A DNA stretch of 10,920 nucleotides from Smittium mucronatum (Eukaryota > Kickxellomycota > Harpellomycetes > Harpellales > Legeriomycetaceae), in assembly GCA_001953115.1 (NCBI GenBank), contig LSSL01005237.1, positions 1 to 10,920 on the forward strand, written 5' to 3'. This document shows, one piece after another, positions 1-7,145 of the stretch (positions are counted from its first letter, which is position 1; each line of letters starts with the position of its first letter). The notes under the pieces are model-generated. The model did not search any database, was not told the origin of the DNA, and worked only from the letters and a program-made list of their open reading frames with translations. A program made the translations under genes and the position numbers.

Positions 1-224
1 GATTTATTAAAGTTTTAATTGGTGTTTATCATTAATTATATAGCTGTTTAGCTGAAATTAGCAGAATGAACAAATGGAAGGTAGATATCAAAGACTCAAA
101 GGGTTAATAGCACCAGTAGGTTTCAGAAGTCAACAGTTTTAATAGAGATTCGTTATTCAATGTAGAATCAAATATACACCCCCTTTTTAATAAAGAAATA
201 TATCTATGCTTAGGAATTTAAAAG

Positions 225-3200
225 ATGCCTAAGATCAAGAAAGAGTCAAAAACTCAGCAAACTCTTTCTTCATATTTCAATGTTGTCCCTAAAAAACTAA
301 ATCTAAAGGATTCAGCCCCTGCCCAAGATAATAACTGTGGAGATTTATTAGATAAAACTCAACCCATCTCTTCCCTAATTCATATAAATAACCCAGACAC
401 CACGAATTCGATTTTGAAATTAAAAGAAATTTTTTTGAAAGAAACAAATCTAAACAATAGCGTAAGATAAATTTTGTTTTAAAATAGTAAATATATTCAA
501 TTTTACTTAAAAAAACATTTTTTTTACAAGATTCAGGTATTTTTATGTGCCAAAACTTTTTGAAATTACCAAAAATATTAACAGTGAATTTTGAAAAATA
601 AATATTTAGAAATCCAGTCAATACTCATTATATTCGAATTCAGAGACTAAAAATCAAATTTCTCTTGAAAATGATGCAAACGAGAATTTTGATTTGTTGC
701 ATATTGAAGATGGAAAGGAATCTTGTGAGTCCATAAACAATTCTAAGAAAAAGTTATCACTTTTAAACTCTTTTGCATTCAATAAAACTTCAAAGGGAAT
801 TGATTCTATGGTAACTGATAATATGGAAATCAAGAAAAGATCAACTTCACAAATCGAGGATGATATTGAGTTGTTTTCTTCTAAACCCAAAAAGATATTA
901 AAAGAAGCTTTGATACCAGATAAAAAAAATTCAATCGCAGAATCCATACTTGTTGAAGATTCCGATCAGGACCAAGATCTTATTTCTTTAAGAAACCGTA
1001 AAGCTTCGGGTATATTTTTGAAATTAAGTTTTAAAATTGTGTAAAAAGAAATTAATCATATTTTATTATCAATTCCTTTTACAGAAAATATATCCTCTTT
1101 CTATTTTTCAGAAACTGACAAAAGCACCAAAAATGAAATTAAATCGAATTCATCGACAAGTCCCTTATTCATAAACCAAAAAAATGTTAAATACACTCCT
1201 CTCGAGCTGCAATATCTCAGAATTAAGAATGCCAACCCAAAGCTTTTGCTGGCCGTAGAAGTAGGCTACAAATTTGTTTTTTACGACAAGGATGCGGAGG
1301 TAACTCTTTCAATATTTTATAAGCATATCTGAGTTAAACACAATAGCACAGTTTATTACCCAATAATTTTTCTCTCCATTTCACTTACAGATTGCTTCAA
1401 AAGTTTTGGGAATTTATATATCGCAAAAGCAAAACTTTTCCAGCTGTAGTGTACCTGTTCATAGAATAATGTTACACGTTAGAAGGTTAGTTTACGCGGG
1501 GTTCAAAGTGGGTATAGTTAGACAAACCGAAACTGTTGCCATGAAATCAAATAGCAGCAACAAAAGTGGACCGTTCCAAAGAGATCTCTGCGAAGTTTAT
1601 AGCAGAGGAACTTTGATTGGTGAAATTGGGTCTGAGTTTGAAAGCAGTGATAATCCCTCTGAAAAAATACTTTCAGATAACAGTAAAGATACCGGTGGAT
1701 TCATATTTTGTGTAGCAGATAATCTTATCGATACTAAAGGGAACTGTAAAATAGGAATTGTTGTAGGGCTTTCAATCATTTTTTGTCATCTTTTGCAGCT
1801 GAAAAACTTCATTTAATTAAAGATAATAATGTATAATTTTTTTCTGAAATAGGCTGTCGACCCATCAACTGGCGATATAATTTACGACGAGTTTTTAGAT
1901 GATTACACTAGAACTGAATTAGAAACTAGATTATCTCACATACAACCGGTCGAACTGGTCCTATCAGACGATTTATCGGCAGGGTCTAATAAAATGTGTG
2001 TCGCAAAATCTAGTTTTAATTCCTGTAGAATAGAAAGAATGTCTAATCTCAGCCCAGATGTTGCAGTAGGAAAAATAGTGGATGAATTCACATCTATTAG
2101 TGCCTTTAATGCTATAGAACAAGTGGTTTCAGAGTTTGGTTCTGTCGTCTCGTGCGCTTTAGAGATCCTCATCAGGTATTTAAAGGTCTATAATCTCGAA
2201 ACCTTATTCTGTACAAATTCTTCTGGTGTTGATCAACGGGGTTTTAGAGAAAATATGAGTCAAGATGAATTCACTCAGATCTTTGGCCGTGAGATAGAAA
2301 AAATCTCGACCAGTGCTGTCAGTTCTAAAGTCTTTTCTAAGTTTTATGACATTTCATACATGAGACTAGATTCTAAAGCACTCGAGTCGCTATTAGTAAT
2401 AAAGACTAGCACTGACCAAAATTATGGATCCACGACTATTTCAAGTCAACCGGATTCTATTTATAATGAATATAAGTCAAAGAATAGACCAATTGGATCA
2501 AATTTTGATTCCACAATTAACTGTGCAGACAACTTATACGACTTAATCAACCATGCTATTACCCAACTCGGGCAAAGAACTCTCCGTAAATGGATATTAA
2601 AGCCATTGCAAGATTCCAAAATGATAAGGGATAGATTAGAAATAGTCTCTTTAATTGTGGAATCTGAAAAACTACTCTCTGCATCAGGTAAAAGCAAGAA
2701 AATAGATTTTCTGCTCGAGTATGAAGCAAAAAGTAATGGTGAATCCATTGGTGATTCTTCCTATAACGGCGATACTATAGCGTTTTCTTGGATTTTGGAT
2801 AAAATTAAAGGATTACTCAGAACAATAGTGGACGTTGAGAGTGGATTAAGCCGTTTGAGAGTTGGAAAGGTATGTAATACTTAAATTGTATCTATTATAT
2901 TTAATCAAAACATTATTTTTACTTTTTAAAAAATGATATTTTACCCCTTTTCAACCTTAGTTATATGTATAATGATTTTTTTGAAAGCAGTAGTTCTCGT
3001 TGTTATTTTAAATAGGCAATGCCAGCAGAAGCACTACGAATAATATCAAGTTTTTATAGAATAACTGGAAGGTTTAAGAGTGCCGATCCAAACACTAAAA
3101 ATAATTCAGAAGATGAATTTTTTAAAGAAAAAGTAAAGAATCTGGCTAGTAAAAAGAGAGAAAATAGTCAAATGAAATCTCTTTTAGATTTAGAATTGTT

Positions 3201-5090
3201 CTTGAAAAATTCGAAATTTGTCGAGATGATGTATGGAAGTATCAACCAGGAGGCAGCCAAAAGTCTGGATTGGATCAATCTATTTAATTTTGGTGGCTGT
3301 GATTCTGATAAAGATTTTGGCATCAACAATGTATGGAACAACAGGATAAAGCCAAAGTATTCTGAATATTTGGATTCGGTAAGTCTGGTCGATTCCGAAT
3401 TTGACAGAGTAACGAGAAAGCATTTGAAAGGAATGAATCTTGCTCCAAAAACCATTCTTGGAGTTGAGGTAATTTTGGTTTCAGTTATCTTCAAATCTTT
3501 TAATAAGTTACATCATTTTTATCATTTTTAATTTTGATTTAAAAAATAATTTACATTGGATAAAAAATAACCATTTTCATTTAAAAAAATATAGTATTTG
3601 ATTGAAGTACCTAACTCCAAGATAGGAGAGGTACCGAGTAACTGGACTAAAATTTCCAGCACAAAAAAATTGTCGAGATTTATGTCTCCTGAAGTTTCCA
3701 AAGCAATTGGCCAGCGAGATCTTTGTAAAGAGAAATTGATCTTGGAGTCAAAAGCGCAATACTCAAAATTTTGCCTGTGAGTTTTTTCTTAATCAATTTA
3801 AAAAAATATTCTGAGCCCTTTTATTTTCTTTAGGACCTTTTGTATTTACTATTCGGAGTTTCGCATTTTGGCTCAGATTTTGGGCAAATGGGATGCGTTG
3901 TTGTCATTATCAGTAGTTGCTCAGTATCATGGATACACAAAACCAAAAATCATGGATTACAAAATGGACGGTGATGTTGGTGAGGTAAAAGAGTTTTTCA
4001 TAAAAGGCTGAAAAAGTAGAATGGTTTATATTTTATATTAAATTTGTGATATACATTTCATGTAATTAATAAGACCGTACTAGCAGCTAAAGGAGCTCGA
4101 CATCCATTACTAGATAGTAAGATGAATGGTTGTGCGATTCCAAACGATATTGAATTGAGAGTAAGTCTTAATTTTTTTTTTTAAAAAAGATACGTCCAAG
4201 GACTTCAGAATTTTTGGTGTGTATTATTTTTTAATGGGGAAGGTTATATAATTTTTTTGAAAAAATTTCGGGCTTTGATGTAGACTAGTGGGACACGGGG
4301 CTACATTCTAACGGGTCCCAATATGGGAGGGAAATCCACCTACGTGAGAACAGTAGGATTAGTTGCTATACTGAGTCAAATTGGCAGCTTTGTTCCATGT
4401 GAAGAGATGCAGCTGACACCATTGGATGGAATATACACAAGGATGGGAGCGAATGATTTGGTTTTACAGAACAAGTCCACTTTTATGGTTGAAATGTCTG
4501 AGACTTGTGTTCCGTTAGTTCAAGCAACGACAAGATCATTAGTGATCTTGGATGAATTGGGGAGAGGAACCAGTAGCTTGGACGGGTCATGTATAGCATC
4601 GAGTGTTTTGGAATACTTGATCGACAGATCAGAGGTGGAGGGGAATGGGTTTGGTACCGGTCCCAAACCGTTGGTTATGTTTATTACTCATTATTCGCAT
4701 ATTGTAGAATATTTCGAAAGCAAATATGATGGAGTGATTAAATCATGCCACATGGAATATATAAAGAACTCGAAGGGTAGCGTAGATGAGAAGATCGATG
4801 GAGATAGGATGGATGAGGAGATAACGTTCCTATATAAATTAACTAATGGCATATGTGACGATAGTTATGGAGTGTATGTGGGCAAATTGGCTGGATTGCC
4901 AGGTACTGTTGTCGAAACGGCAAGAACAAAGTCGAAATGGCTGAGAAGTTTATGGGACTATAAGATGTCAAGAAAGAGGTTCATCTATATTTTCACTGAT
5001 AAAAAGACTTTAATATTAATCAATTTTGTTTTTATTTCTAGGAATGCTGATCTGTTACAGAACTTTAGGAAAATTTTCAAGAATGTTTAA
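225..5090 (+). CDS. MSH3: MSH3, DNA mismatch repair MutS homologue (11 exons)
   Basis: With MSH2, MSH3 forms nuclear MutS-beta, which recognises insertion/deletion loops. Exon model: 225-461, 610-1009, 1112-1299, 1391-1762, 1853-2869, 3016-3468, 3595-3776, 3834-3979, 4084-4160, 4284-4978 and 5042-5090; 1271 codons, with frame kept at every junction. Residues 11-18 (QQTLSSYF) are a PCNA-binding PIP box at the head of a polar tail of about 238 residues. The mismatch-binding domain starts at YTPLELQYL (about 240). Its VGYKFVFY (Tyr265-Lys266) is the MSH3-type Tyr-Lys pair, not the Phe-x-Glu of MSH6. The connector follows near 400, and a core motif like LGQRTLRKWILKPL lies near 640. The ATPase has Walker A GPNMGGKST (about 1035), Walker B LVILDE (Asp1114-Glu1115) and the ELGRGTSSLDG signature. 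It is somewhat longer than human MSH3 (about 1140) because of the tail. Splice choices around exons 2/3, 8/9 and 10/11 are uncertain; gene identity is not. Confidence 0.95.
462..609 (+). other. MSH3 intron 1
   Basis: The donor is GTAAGA at 462 and the acceptor is TTTAG ending at 609. The intron is needed because reading through meets a TAA at 468. It is phase 0 and joins the residue-79 serine codon to AAA at 610, in the same frame as the acidic, polar exon 2. An AG at 530 or 536 would enter a frame that stops at once. Confidence 0.8.
4979..5041 (+). other. Probable in-frame last intron of MSH3
   Basis: This stretch is 63 nt with no stop in the MSH3 frame, so the gene reads through with or without splicing. 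The acceptor side (TTTTATTTCTAG) is strong. The donor GTTCAT is poor. If retained, it would add 21 mainly hydrophobic residues (rich in Ile, Phe and Leu) between the charged MSRKR and NADLLQNF segments. That composition fits an intron better than a soluble C-terminus. Confidence 0.6.
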
Positions 5091-5093
5091 TAT

Positions 5094-5117
5094 CGCATTT
5101 ATCGATAAGGAAATGCG
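5094..5117. repeat. 7-bp perfect hairpin just after the MSH3 stop codon
   Basis: CGCATTT (5094-5100) and AAATGCG (5111-5117) are perfect reverse complements separated by 10 nt. The stem begins four bases past the MSH3 stop codon, so it would lie in the 3' UTR. A function is not shown. Confidence 0.5.
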
Positions 5118-5163
5118 GGCTGTAAAATGATTCTATTTATACATTTATTTTTTAAATTATTTG

Positions 5164-5169
5164 AATAAA
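5164..5169 (+). promoter_or_regulatory. Putative MSH3 polyadenylation signal
   Basis: An AATAAA hexamer lies 74 nt after the MSH3 stop, followed by a T-rich tract. It sits in the gap of under 200 bp between the convergent MSH3 and Cx9C genes. The hexamer is common by chance in AT-rich DNA. Confidence 0.35.
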
Positions 5170-5274
5170 TTTTTTTTGAATTCGATATCTCGTAGTAAAC
5201 ATGGAGTTTATCACATGAAAGGATCAAGAAAAAAAATATTTATATATGGATTTTTTTAAAAAAAACGTGTTGAT

Positions 5275-5568
5275 TTATTCCTCTAGAGCAGCATTGGTGC
5301 AATTATACAGATCTTTTAATTCGGAAATACAAGTTTCAGGGTTAGTTTGGTTGTTTTTGACACAATTCTCATACTTTTGCACGGAATCTTTACATTTGTT
5401 TCGAGCGATTATAAGCCGTTTAGAGTACTGTTCTGAACACGCAGCAAGACTTGTTTCGAGAGTAGAACATTTCGTTTTCCAGTCGGTCTGGCTCTCCTCG
5501 ACGCAGCTGTAAAAGTCGTTTATTTGAACTGCGCAGTTTTTAGAAACCTCCTCAAGAATCGACTCCAT
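5275..5568 (-). CDS. Quadruple Cx9C protein, CHCHD5/Mix14-like, mitochondrial intermembrane space
   Basis: The protein has 97 residues in one exon. It has exactly eight cysteines, forming four Cx9C motifs: Cys12/22, 34/44, 59/69 and 80/90. That is two twin-Cx9C (CHCH) hairpins in tandem. The spacing, length and residues around the cysteines resemble human CHCHD5 (110 residues) and the fungal Mix14/Mic14 group. Members of this family are imported without a presequence and oxidised by the Mia40-Erv1 relay in the intermembrane space; their exact role is poorly defined. In keeping with this, the N-terminus (MESILEEVSK) is not a cleavable targeting signal. The gene is convergent with MSH3 and divergent from SmE. 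Its upstream region carries four CCAAT boxes in the matching orientation. A generic CHCH protein is the fallback call. Confidence 0.88.
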   Translation of the reverse strand: MESILEEVSKNCAVQINDFYSCVEESQTDWKTKCSTLETSLAACSEQYSKRLIIARNKCKDSVQKYENCVKNNQTNPETCISELKDLYNCTNAALEE

Positions 5569-6096
5569 CGAAAAATTAGTGTAGTGAACTGGGAGAGGAT
5601 GGATTCAATTGTCAAAGGAGGTTATAAAGGGGTGGAACGATTTATAAGGTTTAAATGCTGGAATAAGTGGGATTTGGATCAAATATCAAAAAAGATCGTG
5701 ATCTCTGATCACAGATGAGCTTGTTTTTAATTGCCTGAAATATTCTTACCCTAAGCCCATTGGCTATATTATCACCCCTGGAAAATAGTATAGCCCAAAA
5801 ATCAAGCCTGCCATGTAATTAAATCGTTTTTATTGGTTAATTAGAAAAATTATAATTAATTAAGTATTTTATTTTGGTCTTTTATTGGATGGATATTTTA
5901 CAATTCTATTGTTCGTTTTGGATCAAGAAAAGCGTAAAAGAAAATTGAGAACTATAGCTTTTATTGGCAAATACTTTTCTGATTTTTACAGTAACTGAAT
6001 TTGGCTCTTTTCGTGATTTACTGTTTTTGTTTTCATTTAAAAAGTTTACGTTTTGTATTTCGTTTTTTTTTAAAATATAAAATTCTCGAATAAACA
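5569..6096. promoter_or_regulatory. Divergent promoter region between the Cx9C gene (-) and SmE (+)
   Basis: This 528-nt gap separates two divergent start codons. No convincing coding sequence was found; the short open frames here are AT-rich and lack family features. It holds four ATTGG pentamers at 5759-5763, 5832-5836, 5884-5888 and 5963-5967. All four read as CCAAT towards the Cx9C gene, about 190-400 nt upstream of its start. It also holds an interrupted palindrome at 5698-5712. T-rich and A-rich runs dominate the SmE-proximal end. Confidence 0.45.
5698..5712. repeat. Interrupted palindrome GTGATC-TCT-GATCAC
   Basis: Two 6-bp perfect inverted arms are separated by 3 nt, 130 bp upstream of the Cx9C start codon. 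The size suits a dimeric regulator site, but no known motif is recognised. Confidence 0.3.
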
Positions 6097-6649
6097 ATGT
6101 CCACTAAAATACAGCGAGTGTTGGTCCAGCCCATTGTAAGTGTTGTTTATCATGCTTCAATGCGTCTTTTATTTACATTGATTTTTCATCATCTTTCTGG
6201 TATAATCAAACCTATTTTAATTTGAGTAGAATCTTATCTTCCAGTTTATGCAAAAGGTAAATTTTTGCGAATTTCATCCGTTTTTTTGTTGTAAACTCCT
6301 TCAATTCTTGAAATTTAGAAAGAACGGGTGGAAATATGGTTATTTGACAGATCGGATATGCGAATTGAGGGATACATCCTGGTACATTTCAGCTAGGTTT
6401 ATAGTCGCTAAAATAAAATTTCTAATCTTTTTCCTATTATTTTAAGGGATTCGATGAATTCATGAATCTAGTGATTGGCGATTCAGTTGAGGTTTACACC
6501 AAGAAGGAGACTGTTAAAGAAATCGGTAAATTTTTTTATAATTTTTTTTCAAATTTTGTAGGCTCTAATCTTTTTTTTTTTATATTGTATATTTAGGCCG
6601 GATTTTACTAAAGGGTGATAATATCTGCTTGATTAGGCAAAAGTCTTGA
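6097..6649 (+). CDS. SNRPE: Small nuclear ribonucleoprotein SmE, five exons
   Basis: SmE is one of the seven Sm proteins that form the heptameric ring on U1, U2, U4 and U5 snRNAs. Exons: 6097-6135, 6230-6256, 6319-6381, 6447-6525 and 6597-6649; 261 nt, 86 residues. The order matches the SmE family: MSTKIQRVLVQPI, NLIFQFMQK, then Sm1 with KERVEIWLFD and MRIEGYILGFDEFMNLV, and Sm2 with GRILLKGDNICLI. Length is close to human SmE (92). Donors are GTAAGT, GTAAAT, GTACAT and GTAAAT; acceptors end GTAG, TTAG, TAAG and TTAG. Exon 2 is only 27 nt. The first three introns are phase 0 and the last is phase 1, splitting the Gly of the Sm2 motif. All junctions are supported by continuous homology, so the model is firm. 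Confidence 0.95.
6230..6256 (+). other. 27-nt SmE microexon
   Basis: It encodes NLIFQFMQK, matching the conserved NLIFRYLQ segment of SmE. It is bounded by TTGAGTAG upstream and GTAAAT downstream. Without it, the N-terminal helix of the Sm fold would lose nine residues but the reading frame would survive. Confidence 0.9.
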
Positions 6650-7026
6650 AAAGTCATTTTTTAAATTTTTTCTGCGTTAACTGTTGGTCAAATTCCAATT
6701 CTTGCAATTTTCAAAAATTGACGCCTTTTTCCTTCTTGAAAACACCCCCCTTCCCCACTTCTCCCATCTTTATGTTTAAATGCAATGGTTCCGAATATCC
6801 CACATTTTCTCTTTACATTCCGTCAACTATGCGCTTTTTAATATATTATAATTCTCTCCTAAAAAAAATAAAACTTCAAAATCCACTTTAGGCTTCTCTT
6901 TTGTATATTAATATAAAGTATCGAATTATAATAGTTGAATTTTTGAAAAACATTCTATATTTTCACTATTCAAAGTAAAACAAGGATCTGTAATGATTAT
7001 ATTTATATAGCTTGGTTGAGTTGGAA
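6650..7026. other. AT-rich intergenic stretch after SmE, no gene identified
   Basis: The stretch contains a pyrimidine-rich tract with a C6 run near 6742-6770 and an AATAAA at 6867-6872, which could end the SmE transcript. Splice-like signals (TTTAG ending at 6891, GTATCG at 6918, TATATAG ending at 7010) could belong to a small gene ending at 7140. No plausible first exon with a consensus donor was found, so no model is given. Confidence 0.4.
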
Positions 7027-7140
7027 ATGGAGTTTTATAAAGTAAATAATGCATTGAATGATGCAAAAAAAAGGTTCGTTCAAGTTCCAGATGAAATAGT
7101 GTGTTTATATGAAAAGGCGGAAAAATCTCAGCCAATATAA
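7027..7140 (+). CDS. Coding-like 3' segment of unknown protein (37 codons from ATG)
   Basis: From ATG at 7027 to TAA at 7138-7140 the frame encodes a charged, probably helical peptide (MEFYKVNNALNDAKKRF, then VQVPDEIVCLYEKAE). It also stays open upstream to the splice-like TATATAG ending at 7010. Its composition (Lys, Glu, Asp, Ala) is more protein-like than the AT-rich DNA to the left. It may be the last exon of a small gene whose earlier exons I could not place, or a remnant. I do not recognise a family. It ends 5 bp before the stop of the convergent Prm10-like gene. The opposite-strand open frame here (6926-7135) looks less protein-like. Confidence 0.35.
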   Translation: MEFYKVNNALNDAKKRFVQVPDEIVCLYEKAEKSQPI

Positions 7141-7145
7141 TGATG

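Noticed and set aside
1..224. Gene or promoter motif upstream of MSH3
   Set aside because: No open frame of note, no ACGCGT cell-cycle box and no clear TATA arrangement. It is only AT-rich 5' flank.
1192..1299. MSH6 instead of MSH3
   Set aside because: The mismatch-binding domain has the MSH3-type GYKF motif (Tyr-Lys) and lacks the Phe-x-Glu motif of MSH6.
289..3494. Minus-strand open frames opposite MSH3
   Set aside because: MSH3 homology is continuous on the plus strand. The antisense frames are short shadows without recognisable motifs.
5524..5718. Plus-strand open frame overlapping the Cx9C gene start
   Set aside because: It overlaps the conserved Cx9C gene antisense and runs into promoter DNA. 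No domain is visible.
5906..6097. Minus-strand 63-codon open frame upstream of SmE
   Set aside because: Lys/Asn/Phe-rich translation of AT-rich promoter DNA; no family signal.
6926..7135. Minus-strand 69-codon open frame after the Prm10-like stop
   Set aside because: Composition is less protein-like than the opposite strand, and it has no recognisable motif. Kept only as an alternative to the 7027-7140 segment.
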